From NCBI GenBank assembly GCA_964006375.1, contig OZ023269.1:62669968-62733967 (forward strand): 64,000 nucleotides of DNA, given 5' to 3'. How positions within the stretch are numbered: position 1 is the stretch's first letter; every line of letters starts with the position of its first letter. This DNA comes from Tillus elongatus. Its lineage: Eukaryota > Arthropoda > Insecta > Coleoptera > Cleridae. The notes under the pieces were generated by a model that saw nothing but the letters and a program-made list of their open reading frames with translations, was not told the DNA's origin and ran no database searches. Below are positions 10,096 to 22,240 of this stretch, in pieces. Made by a program: the position numbers and the translations under genes.

Positions 10096-11480
10096 TTAAT
10101 CCATCATTAACATCATAGATTCAGAGGGTCCACTTGTAGATAGCTTGCTATCTCTACGCCCCTCAACGTTGGTTGGTTGGTTGGGTGGTTGGTTAGTTGG
10201 TTGGTTGCACTTTTCATAGAAATGATTGGATATCCAACAGGCTAAATTTAGAATGAAATCTTTGCAAACATATGTACCACCTATCAAGTCGTTTACAGTC
10301 TGAGCTCCACCCATTTTTACCAAGTATGTTGCAGTTCTAGGTGTTACTTGAGATGTTGCTTTCGACACTTCTAGGGCATCGGTATTTCGATCCCCTGGAG
10401 ATGATTCTAAGTGGGCTCCTTCCGTTGAAATATTTAGGGTATCGGTATTCCGTTGGTCCAACTGTTCCGTCAGCTTGTTGTTGTGATAGGCAATTAAATC
10501 TTTGGTTTTCTTATTTTTCTTATATCACACTTTTTAATTTTATTTTACACTATCGAAAATTAAATTACATACATACATACATACATAAAGGCTACACCTC
10601 AAAAACAGTTTGGTTGGTTGGTTAGTTGTGTTGCCCTGGTTGGTTGGTACACATACTGTTATTCGTATACTTAAAACTAAGTAAACTCAATAAGGTTCTG
10701 AATACGCTTCTCCTCAGACACATCTGTTATGTACGTCGGTTCCATTTGTCTTAAGGTATTTGACTTCTGTTTTTCTTCTGTTAAAGAGATTTACAGAATT
10801 TGCATCATATGGTGTGTTTAGGATCACTTCGGTATCGGAATGTTTGTTCTTAATGTTCTTATCATTTTACTTCGATTTCTTGAAGATTGGTTCTATATTT
10901 CTGATTAAATTCGCTTACGCAGAAATAAAAATTGTTGAATTTTTCATAAAAAATGATTGGTTATGTAGCAAACCGAATTTAATACCAAACATACCAAAGT
11001 CCAACAAGTATGTAGCGGTTGTTGGTGTTAATTGAAATGTTGCTTCCGCCACTTCTAGGGCATCGGTATTCCGAGTCCCTGGAGATGACTCTAAGTGGGT
11101 TCCTATTCTGATACCCACAATGTTCCTTTAGCTGACTGTTGTAATAGGCAATCAACTCTTTAGTTTTCTTGTTTTTCCACCCAATGATACATAAAGCCAC
11201 ATCTCAATACAGTTAGTTTGAGTGTTGCATGATTAAGATTACTCTGAAATGCTAGTGGCACCCATTTTTACCAAGTATGTAGCAGTTGAGATGTTGCTTC
11301 CGCTACATCTAGGTGGCCGGTATTCTGACCCCCTAGATGTGACTCTAGCTTGTTGTAATAGGCAATAAAATCTTTGGTTTTATTATTTTATATCTCATAT
11401 ACATAAAAGCTACACTTCAAGATACTTAGTTTAACTGGTCACATGGCTAAGATTACTCTGAAATGATAGAGACGTGTTGG
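10096..11480 (-). pseudogene. Unknown module present in three tandem copies
   Basis: On the minus strand three related segments occur at about 10270-10520, 10960-11210 and 11245-11460. Copies one and two share HLESSPG-x-RNTDALEV, a TATYL block and upstream TK(D/E)LIAYYN. A 121-codon ORF (10096-10461) and a 67-codon ORF (10915-11118) are the longest open parts; the third copy is more decayed. I do not recognise the protein. The triplication of ~250-bp segments with unlike spacers could be repeated exons or a tandemly duplicated domain. It lies inside the Polinton-type element and so is probably cargo or a structural gene remnant. Confidence 0.35.
10163..10206. repeat. (TTGG)n-like simple repeat
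   Basis: Repeats of GTTGGTTG; a second short tract is at about 10608-10650. An ATAC repeat lies near 10565-10585. Confidence 0.85.
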
Positions 11481-11824
11481 TTTAGGGCAATTGAAGACTG
11501 TTCTTCAAGACATATTTACTTCAGTTTGTTAGGTACACTTGACAGCTGTCTGTGTCGTCAACTTCACTAAGTCTAAGAGGGTGTACTAAAATTTGTCTGT
11601 AGCACGCATCACTTGATGCAGTCAACATTTAAATACGCTATTGAATACTGGTCTTTATGGTATGGTTGAAATTTTCTCTGAAAGTAACTTCATTAAGTCT
11701 AAGAGAGAGTGTTGTTTTTAGGTGTTAACACAACTTGTTCTGATTTACTTAAAACCTATATTTCTTTCTTCTGTTCAACAAGACGATTCTTTTGAGGTGT
11801 CACATATGTATGTAGCTCTAAGAA
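11481..11824. other. Sequence inside the element, nothing recognised
   Basis: Two similar words (TTCACTAAGTCTAAGAG near 11560 and TTCATTAAGTCTAAGAG near 11690) suggest a weak internal duplication. No ORF recognised. Confidence 0.4.
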
Positions 11825-13456
11825 TAGCTATACCGGAAGTGTCTACCGGAAGTAACATTTTTATTGGGTATGCTTATAGAGTTTGACTTGCTGAACACCG
11901 TGCATGTGTTGGTTCTCTCGTACATCTCACAGATCTTCTGCGATAAGGGTTTTAAGTTTTTTATATCATTTTCCTGTAGACCTTGTTACGAAACGATATA
12001 TTTTTGAAGTCGGTTTCTTTCTATCACTTTCCGTTCAAAAGATATAACGATTTAAAGTTTAGACCGGAAGTGGCCATTTTATTGTATATTCCAATTTGGT
12101 TTGGCCTCCTTGACACCATGCATATGTTGGTTCTCTTGTACATCTCACGGATCTTCCGCGATAAGGGTTTGAAGTATTTTATTTCATTTTCTTGTAGACC
12201 TTGTTACGAAACGATATATTTTTAAAGTCAGTTCATTTCTATCACTTTCCATTCAAAAGATATAACGATTTAAAGTTTAGACCGGAAGTGACCATTTTAT
12301 TGTATATTCCACTTTTGTTTGGCCTCCTTAGCACCGTGCATGTGTTGGTTCTATCGTACAACTCACCGATCTTCCGCGATAAGGGTTTGAAGTTTTTTAT
12401 CTCATTTTTCTGTAGACCTTGTTACGAAACGATATATTTTTAAAGTCAGTTCATTTCTATTACTTTCCATTCAAAAGATATAACGATTTAAAGTTTAGAC
12501 GGGAAGTGGGTATTTTATTGTATATTCCACTTTGGTTTGGCCTCCTTAACACCGTGCATATGTTGGTTCTATCGTACATCTTATGGATCTTCCGCGATAA
12601 GGATTTGAAGTTTTTTATCTCATTTTTCTGTAGACCTTGTTACGAAACGATATATTTGATTTAAAGTTTAGACCGGAAGTGGCCATTTTATTGTATATTC
12701 CAATTTGGTTTGGCCTCCTTGACACCATGCATATGTTGGTTCTCTTGTACATCTCACGGATCTTCCGCGATAATGGTTTGAAGTATTTTATTTCATTTTC
12801 TTGTAGACCTTGTTACGAAACGATATATTTTTAAAATCAGTTCATTTCTATCACTTTCCATTCAAAAGATATAACGATTTAAAGTTTAGACCGGAAGTGA
12901 CCATTTTATTGTATATTCCACTTTTGTTTGGCCTCCTTAGCACCGTGCATGTGTTGGTTCTATCGTACAACTCACCGATCTTCCGCGATAAGGGCTTGAA
13001 GTTTTTTATCTCATTTTTCTGTAGACCTTGTTACGAAATGATATATTTTTAAAGTCAGTTCATTTCTATCACTTTCCATTCAAAAGATATAACGATTTAA
13101 AGTTTAGACGGGAAGTGGTCATTTTAGTGTATATTCCACTTTGGTTTGGCCTCCTTAACACCGTGCATATGTTGGTTCTATCGTACGTCTCACGGATCTT
13201 CCGCGATAAGGGTTTGAAGTTTTTTATCTCATTTTTCTGTAGACCTTGTTACGAAACGATATATTTTTGAAGCCGGTTCCTTTCTATCACTTTCTGTTCA
13301 AAAGATATAAGGATTTAAAGTTTAGACCGGAAGTGGTCGTTTTATTGTATATTCCACTTTGGTTTGGCCTCCTTAACACCGTGTATGTGTTGGTTCTATC
13401 TTACATCTCACGGATCTTCCGCAATAAGGGTTTTAAGTTTTTTATCTTATTTTCGC
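11825..13456 (+). repeat. Tandem array of 218-bp units
   Basis: Seven units starting near 11983, 12201, 12419, 12637, 12810, 13028 and 13246, plus a partial first unit from about 11825. The spacing is 218 bp except the fourth unit, which is 173 bp because 45 bp are missing. Each unit contains ACCGGAAGTG or ACGGGAAGTG, TTTGGCCTCCTT, ATCTTCCGCGATAA and CTTGTTACGAAACGATAT. Each has an open frame of about 80 codons only because the same sequence recurs; 218 is not a multiple of three, so the frames do not join. Unit similarity is very high, indicating recent expansion or homogenisation. Confidence 0.95.
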
Positions 13457-14465
13457 ACAAGCGTTAGTCGCCATTTTTGACTTCTGCTTACTTAGACGAG
13501 TAACATGATACTAAACACGTGGGGGGTTAGCTTTAAAACTAAGAAAGTTGCAAATATCGGGAATTGAACCTGTAACCAACCATTGTTTCTAAGCTTACTG
13601 TTTAATTATTCAGTACCTCTTTGTATTTGTTTGACGCTACCATATCAAGGAGCATATATCAGGAATCGAACCTGTATCTCTTTCAAAATTAAATCAACTA
13701 CTTGCCGCGCCCACACATTAGGCTAAAAAGTTCCTATTTTTAAGATTTGAACCTGTTGTCCATTTTGTTTCTGAGCTTCCTTCTTTGTTTTGCCAGCGAC
13801 CTATATTGTCTCTGCGCTATTTAAGTTTGGTTTCCTATTTGAACCTGTTGTCCATTTTGTTTCTGAACTTCCTTCTTTGTTTTCCAATGACCTCTGTGTG
13901 TTATTTTTAGAACCTACCCATATAACAATTGTGGCGTTCGGCTAATTTCTATGCGAAATCTAATAGTCTGTCTAATATTAAACATCTTAATTATTATGTC
14001 TTATGTCTAATAACAAAAGCTTTATGTATGGCTTGTTTTAATGAGGGCGTAACTTTAAATCATGGAGTCCTCGACCAATACCATTATTCTCGCTTATCAA
14101 CCTCACTTTCATTTGTCGGCTCTAAAGGTTGGGGTGACGTAACTTTAAATAATGGAGTCTTCAATCATCTTTTAAAGCGAAAGGCACCATCTTTAAGAAC
14201 GATAGCCGCCATTTTTTATAATGTCAGGGGTATATATGTCAGCTTAAGGTATCACAGGTTAGGTCGCCATCTTTAAAACGAAAGCCGCCATTTTTTATTC
14301 CGCCTTTTTTTGTTCCGCCATTTTGGATGCCATCTTGGGGCGTGGTCACGCCCACAAGGGGTGGGGTTCCTCCCACGGGGGAGGGGCTCCGCCCCCTAGG
14401 GGAGGAGTAGGGTACCCCCACTCCTACCCCACGTCCTGTCTGTCCAGGGTGCCGCATTACCTACT
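13288..14465 (-). repeat. Right terminal inverted repeat
   Basis: Reverse complement of 6971-8237. It has two instead of three of the ~90-110-bp subrepeats (13740-13900), the tRNA-like sequence at about 13655-13740 and the GC-box/ATGGCG block at 14165-14440. It ends ...GCCGCATTACCTACT, followed by the target duplication. Confidence 0.85.
14165..14440 (-). promoter_or_regulatory. GC boxes and ATGGCG motif cluster in right arm
   Basis: Mirror copy of the left-arm block, with CGCCATCTT, CCGCCATTTT and GCCACCCCCTAGGG-type words. Motif order is kept although single bases differ, which suggests the block is maintained or exchanged between arms. Confidence 0.45.
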
Positions 14466-14471
14466 AACAAA
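14466..14471. repeat. Target-site duplication, right (AACAAA)
   Basis: Exact copy of 6965-6970, directly after the terminal CT of the element. Confidence 0.85.
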
Positions 14472-14605
14472 AAGATTTACATTTATACAGGGTGATTATT
14501 TATTTGAGATAATATAATTAAAATCAAGTATAAAAAAAACATATATTTAAACAAATATATAAAATTCTATAACACAATATAAATAAAATATATATATTTG
14601 AAAAT

Positions 14606-14713
<108 letters not shown>

Positions 14714-14741
14714 GTATGTGTGTATGTATTGATATAAATGT

Positions 14742-15767
14742 ATGTCTGATTCAGAAGACGAATCACAAAGCTTATTAAATATTGAATATAGATTGAGATC
14801 AATTAGCATTAGCGATAATATCGTAACAGTAAATCATTTAAATACAAATAGTAATGGTAGCAACATGACAGACCAATTTAAGGAATTCTTTCTTAAGTCT
14901 ATTCCTCTCAAAATTTCTTTCTTAAGGCTATTCCAAAATTTGATGTTCAACCTGACTAGTCTACTGGCAGAAATTCTAACGCTGAAACAAAGGAATGCTG
15001 AAGATGCATTATCATTTTCCAACCATTGCCGTCATATAGAGCAATTGCTCATATCGAATTTAATTGCGAACGAGCATAATGAGGGAATACGGGTAATTAA
15101 GATGAACATTTATCAAAATCAGACTTTAAAAGCGTTTCTGGGTGGATTACGGAATCCTATGGGCATTGTGCTTAGAAGCCGAAGCCCAGAGAGCATAGAA
15201 CAAACATTAAAATTTGTAATCGCAGAGGAAAATGTCGACTATAGAAACAAAACGATACATAAAAATTTTAATAATAATAAATCAGAAGGACAAAACTGAA
15301 CTTTTTTCCAAAAGCAAAATAACCCGCCTTTTTATAACGTCCAATTTCAAAGACCCTTTCAACAAAATTTCGAACCTTTTCAACAAAACAATAATGCTCA
15401 AAATAATCAAGCAAATTTTCAACCCCGACAAAACCAACAATTCGCGCCGAGACAAAATTTCTCGTGCCAAATTAGAAGACCCCATTTCAATAGGCAAACA
15501 GGACGACCCCAGTTAAATCAAAACGTGAACCGAAACTATCAGGAACCCATGGAAGTAGACAGCTCTAATTCAAAACTGTCACGTCAGCCACAAAGGCACG
15601 CAACCCACGTAAATAACACAGAAATTGTTGATAATAATATAAACGAAGTAAATTACAATTTAAATTATGTAGATTATGAATTAGATCATGAAAATTCGCC
15701 AGCGGAAGCATACGATAGGCAACAACAAAATTTTCCTATAGCGGGCACGTCTACGGACAATCGGTAG
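14742..15767 (+). pseudogene. gag: Gag of a decayed Ty3/gypsy element
   Basis: The ORF at 14742 (185 codons) begins MSDSEDESQSL. It has the capsid-like features LTLKQRNAEDALSFSNHC and, near residue 130, LKAFLGGLRNPMGIVLRSRS with PESIEQTLKFVIAEE, a typical gypsy capsid C-terminal region. After a stop at 15297-15299 the same frame continues with an Asn/Gln-rich tail (FQRPFQQNFEPFQQNNNAQ) and EPMEVDSSNSKL, ending at 15765-15767. One nonsense codon therefore splits the gene. No zinc knuckle is visible; its absence with an N/Q-rich tail is seen in several insect gypsy lineages. It is preceded by an (AT)n tract where a 5' LTR would be expected. Confidence 0.7.
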
Positions 15768-16160
15768 TAGATATTAACCATATAGATATTCAAACAAATA
15801 ATTTCCTTAACAAGGGCAGTGATAGTAGTTGTAATTATAAGAAACGAATGAATGACCGTAGAATTAATTTAAACTTGAACTTAAACAATGACGCAATCGA
15901 CAGGCGACCCATGCACTCGGTTGACCTAGCTGACACGTCAACACCAAAGATGAGGGTTCGACAGAACAATGATAGTATTATGAATTATATAAATTCTTGG
16001 CTTGCCAGTGGTAATAAGACAAGTCAATTAAGTAAAAGCACAGATAGCAGGTTAGAGGAAGTTCCCACTACAAATGAATATGCGGAGACGGATCGTATTA
16101 GTTTATACAATATACAAGATGTTCAACCAAAAATAAATATCAGTTAAAATCTAGTATTAA
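15768..16160 (+). pseudogene. Gag/pol boundary remnant
   Basis: An ORF at 15848-16147 (99 codons) with NLNLNNDAIDRRPMHSVDL and MNYINSWLASGNK lies just downstream of gag. It is probably part of the same polyprotein before or within the protease region, but I see no D-S/T-G motif. Confidence 0.35.
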
Positions 16161-17200
16161 TTTAATTAAGCAGTCGAATAAGGCGCAAAGTAGAAATAAG
16201 GAAACCGTAAAAGAACAAAATAAGGAGGAACTTTTAGCCCAGTACGATACTACAGAAAAAAACTGGGTTAAATACGAAAAAAACTGATAATCCACAAAGC
16301 TAAACCTAAAGTAGAAACATCTAATTTTAATTTTAACCAAGATTTCGCAACAAATAAAAAGAGTAGGGGGGAAACAAACCACATAAAATTAAAAAGTTCT
16401 AATACAACTTATTAGTTGAATTATTATTCAGGAACACAAATACGCAAATTAGAAAAATTAAAAACAACAACAAATTAAATAAACAATCGACTTATATTAC
16501 CTAAATAAATTAAAACTTAGAAAATCGGATATAGGACGACAAGACATGACCTAAGAGACTGACTAATATGACGAGGAACACACTTATCGTAACAAATAAA
16601 GACAATCTACCAATATCTGAACATTAAATAAGAATTTATATTCAGGCCCGCACTCAACAATTCTACTATTGAAACAGGACAACATTTTTCTAATGATACC
16701 ACATTAGGTAAATTAAGCCTCAAGCTCCTAACAACAGGAAATAATGACTAAAGTCACAAGAGACAAGCTTGAATGAAACACACCCAATTTTAAAGTAAAT
16801 AACTAAGCTGATGATTAATATTATCGAAAAGAGAAAAATATATCGGTGTAAGTTTTACTGTTATTACCTTGTCAAAAGTATAATCAGTAATTAAACAATT
16901 CATTACGTAATTAGAAAACATTTTTGTAAATATAATTCACAGATACACAACTGTGTATTGCTCACAGGTTTAAAATCGGAGTTTTAAATTAATATGCATT
17001 AGAGCTATCATTTTACAGTACTTAGTAAAACATAACGGCTGGAAGTACAAGTAATAGGTTAACTCTCTAGAATATAATAACAATAATAATAATAATGATG
17101 AGTAAAATATTATAAATATTTATATCAAAATTGTTAGACAACATCACATCTAAACTTCTTCACAAATACAATTAGGAAAACACTTGTAGCAGTTAACAAT
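16161..17200 (+). other. Decayed interior of the gypsy element
   Basis: AT-rich, stops in all frames, no motif recovered. By position it should correspond to protease and reverse transcriptase, but I cannot support that from sequence. Confidence 0.35.
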
Positions 17201-17895
17201 ACTACCTGCCATAAGACGCATTGAAGGATTTTCACAGCATAATTATCGAACATTATCGATTGTTCAAGACAAAATTAAAAAATGGGAAATCCTTCAAATT
17301 AATACCATTGTATCTCTAATTATCGACAATGCATTCACGAAGCCACTAACAAAAGGCATAAAGAAAACTTATAAAATAAACATTAACGACGAGGACTACA
17401 TTGATGCCTTTGACTCATGTAAAGACATTTTTAAGCATTCACTTGTGCTATAACACCAGACTTTTCCAAAGATTTTATATTAGCAACAGATGCTTCCAAT
17501 GTAGCGATAGTTTAAGCCAGTCGTACATTGAACACAACAGAAGCTAGGTACAGCACGATAAGAAGGAGTTATTAGCCATCGTATGGGGAACAGATTATTT
17601 CAACTCAACACCCGATATACCGATACTCGAGGAAGAAATAGTTAACAGCAAAACTAATCAGATAGTTTTTAAAAAATACTGACAAACCAGACATATTCTC
17701 ATTCAGAAAGGACAAAAGAAATTTCATATATGCAAACTATAATCTAAATGAACCCAGCCAAATAGAAAAATGTATAAAAGAATACTGTTTACCAAAAGAA
17801 ATATTATTGTGTTTTTTAGACGAACCAGATTATGAACTAGTAAGTTCGGCAATCAATAAATTTTTTAATAAGGTACATTTTATAAATGTCAAAAT
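17200..17895 (+). pseudogene. pol: Gypsy pol remnant: RT connection and RNase H
   Basis: Across frames: KPLTKGIKKTYKININ and DEDYIDAFDSCKDIFKHS (connection), then DFSKDFILATDASNVAI (RNase H start with catalytic Asp), RTLNTTEARYSTI and, after a shift, LLAIVWGTDYFN. The last part includes [20 protein letters not shown], similar to the fragment at 3130-3230 on the minus strand. The order is normal for Ty3/gypsy pol. Several stops and frameshifts are present, and the sequence stops at an (AT)n tract at 17904. Confidence 0.65.
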
Positions 17896-17901
17896 TAGAA
17901 A

Positions 17902-19784
<1,883 letters not shown>

Positions 19785-20645
19785 TATTTGTTTTCCGTGG
19801 CTTTTTTAATTTCACTATAGCTTCTACACTTTACCAATTGGTCTAAGGTTTCCAACTTTCCGCTCCATACATCAAAACAATGAAACTTCATAAACATTTT
19901 CTTTAGGGTAAAGTTAAATAACTATTGAATAGTGGCTTTGCCACCGCCATTTTCTGAGTAGTCACATTTGCCATAATTGGTTACAACACCCTCAAGGTAC
20001 GGTAACATTTATACTTGTTTGTCGTTTAGTTTTAAATGCATTGTTGCACTTCTGTCGATTTTTATCTGTACTGATTTGATTTTTATCGTTTCCGTTTTAG
20101 TTTAATTCTTTTTAGTGCACGATCCAATACATTGAACATTATTTGCATTTCTTCTATCAGCGCTGTGTCATTTTGCATGACTCTGTAGTAAATTTATTTT
20201 GATTTTTGCTGTCTTTTTCTTCAGTCTACTCATAATGTCTTTTGCGAATAAATTGAATATGGCGATAATTGACGTCCTTGATAAACACCGCTTCTTATTT
20301 TAGCTTCAAATTCATATCTACTGTGGTTCTTTGATTATTGTATAGATTGAGAATATTCCGGCTATCTTTGTAATCCAATGTAGGTTCTATTCATTATATG
20401 AAATAATATTTTCCAATCCACATTATTGAAGGGTTTTTACAAGTCTACAAAAGCAATGAACACATATCAGTTTCTCTATGATTTAGGCATCGTTCTCCAG
20501 CTCGTCTGTTTGTTGTCAATCCGAACTATTTTAGGGCAGCTCTTAATTTTACTTCTTATTCCACTTTTCACAATGATTAGCAGAATCTTTGCCACGTGAC
20601 TGTATACGTATGACGTATGTCCTATAGTAATCCATTGCATTTACT
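19785..20645 (-). pseudogene. LINE reverse transcriptase remnant
   Basis: On the minus strand: SKIKSCLKIVRIDNKQ (about 20560-20510), FIAFVDL then a stop, KPFNNVDW (motif A; the usual second Asp is Asn), EAKIRSGVYQGRQLSP (the GV.QG..LSP block, near 20300), and, after frameshifts, MQNDTALIEEMQIMFNVLD, IKIDRSATMHLKLN and LPYLEGVVTNYGKCD. This order is that of an APE-type non-LTR reverse transcriptase. The YADD-type catalytic box is not readable. Many stops and shifts show an old, dead copy; neither end of the element can be defined. Confidence 0.65.
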
Positions 20646-21484
20646 GTTTTAATAAAAAAAGGAACTGCAACTCCTTCGCAACGTTTTTTGTTAGTTCAAT
20701 TTTTTGTATTAAAATTAAATAAAGTCATATATAACTTGTTTTGTGTTCGACACAGAGATCTTAAATTTCAACCACAATTTTTTAAAACGTTTCTTTCTAC
20801 GGTTATCAATTCACAAAATCCCAGACCAAAAAGGGTTAGAATATTGGCTTCAAATGTGTAAAATGCGTATCTATAGTAACTATTTGCTAAGTCTCTAAAA
20901 TACTTTCTATTATTTCTTTTTCAAATTATTAAAATTATTTGAAAAATTAATGTATCTACATTGAAGATGATTCAAATGCCATATACATAGAACACGTTTG
21001 GAACTAAGAACGCTGAATGTACGCATCTCAAACACATTTGCTTAATTCATTTATTGGTTATATTTTGAGTCTGCTATGAGCAGTGCTGATCCGACTTAGT
21101 CTTTTGTACTCAATTTATTATTTTTATAAATAACGAAAATAGTATTTAGAACCTGTGTTAACTATTTTACTCGAAAGTGAAATTGGTTATCATTTAAATA
21201 ATAAAAATTAATTAAAACGTATTCTAAACTTTACTAATTGTTGTTGCCTTTACTTGGTGACACGGTTCCATCCCAAAATGAAGTTATTCAGAATATGGCA
21301 CAAATAACTAGTTTGAACCTAAAACTATTTGGGAATAGACTAATGTACCTAAAACGTAAAACTAGTGGCTTGGTTATTGCAACAGCGTGGGGGGATAAAA
21401 CAAAAAAATATTTTAAACAATAATTTAAAACAGGTAAACAGCCTGTAAAATCATAATAACAATTTCTTGATAAGTACACTTGAA
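20646..21484. other. AT-rich sequence, nothing recognised
   Basis: No ORF except 21238-21423 (61 codons, no motif), which overlaps the region downstream of the left palindrome gene start. Confidence 0.4.
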
Positions 21485-21500
21485 GAACATAAATCACCAC
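21380..21500 (-). pseudogene. Left-arm gene start (MCCGDL type)
   Basis: ATG at 21498-21500 on the minus strand gives MCCGDLCSSSVLIKKLLL and a stop shortly after. It matches the first residues of the DUF8207-like protein at 4615 (MCCGDLGSPSVL). The sequence diverges after about 12 codons, so only the 5' end of the gene is present. Confidence 0.4.
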
Positions 21501-22205
21501 AACACATATTTTAAAGACCTAACGATCGTTACACTAACAAAGTTAGTTATGAAAAATTCTTAAATACTTTACTACTAACATCGCCTTTTATACTAAATCT
21601 TAGGTAAAGCACGATGAGACGAAATCGCAGGCAAATTCTTCAGTATATTGTATTTTAATTGCCAAACGAGCTTTTTGAACTTCCTTTATCACTTTACTTG
21701 ACAGGTTTCGGAATGTTTATCTGCAACCAGTGGCGGGGCTCGGGTTAAGGAACTTTTTTTATTGCCCTAAAAATATAAATACTTTCGTACACATCGAGCT
21801 CTGCTGACTGTCTAACATTTTTGATAAGTTTCACATTTTCTTTATCAATGTGGTGGTCATATGTGGCACAACATATTTGTGATAATGACCACTACATTGA
21901 TAAAGAAAATTTGAAACTGTGGAGCTAGATGCGTACGAGAGTATTTATATTTCTAGGGCAATAATGATGCAGATAAACATTCCGAACCTCTCAGGTAAAG
22001 TGATAAAGGAAGTTCAAAAACCTCTTCCGACAATTAAAATACAATACGCTGAAGAATTTGCCTGCGATTTAGTCTCCTTCTCGGTATCGTTCTTGACCTA
22101 AGGTTCAGTATAAAAGGTGATGTTAGTAGTAAAGTAGTTATAATTAACTTTGGCAGTGAAACGATCGCCAGGTCATTAAAAAGATGTGTTGTGGCGATTT
22201 GGGTC
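21485..22205. repeat. Large imperfect palindrome
   Basis: 21485-21860 is the reverse complement of about 21870-22205. Shared words include AAATC(A/G)CCACAACACAT, ACGATCGTT, TTTACTACTAACATC, GCAGGCAAATTCTTCAG, TTGAACTTCCTTTATCAC, GGAATGTTTATCTGCA and TTTCTTTATCAATGT. The left arm has about 35 extra bases (21731-21765, including AGTGGCGGGGCTCGGG). The arms nearly meet, with a centre around GGTCATATGTGGCACAACAT. Identity is roughly 80% by eye. Confidence 0.9.
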
Positions 22206-22240
22206 GTTAGTGCTTTCAAGAAAAAAAACATTTTCGTTGG
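22184..22240 (+). pseudogene. Right-arm gene start (MCCGDL type)
   Basis: ATG at 22184 gives MCCGDLGR, then runs into the ~330-bp repeat unit (TCGTTAGTGCTTTC). It is the divergent partner of the start at 21500; the palindrome is thus the shared upstream region of two copies of one gene. Confidence 0.4.

Larger units (their letters stand above)
6971..14465. mobile_element. Polinton-type non-autonomous element, 7.5 kb
   Basis: The unit begins AGTAGTAGGTATGCGGCAC and ends with the complement (GTGCCGCATTACCTACT). It is flanked by a perfect AACAAA duplication and has terminal inverted repeats of about 1.1-1.25 kb. A 6-bp duplication, AG at the 5' end, short tandem repeats at the very end (AGT AGT) and long inverted repeats are the published hallmarks of Polintons (Mavericks). 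Full Polintons are 15-25 kb and encode polymerase B, integrase, protease, ATPase and capsid proteins. Here only N-terminal polymerase-like fragments, a triplicated unknown module and tandem repeats remain, so it is a deleted derivative that would need proteins from elsewhere. The arms differ at scattered positions and in repeat number, so the insertion is not recent. Confidence 0.8.

Noticed and set aside
11983..13467. Seven similar ~80-codon ORFs beginning MLRNDIF, looking like a tandem gene family
   Set aside because: The unit is 218 bp, not a multiple of three; each ORF overlaps the next and persists only because the DNA repeats. No known motif or upstream signal per ORF.
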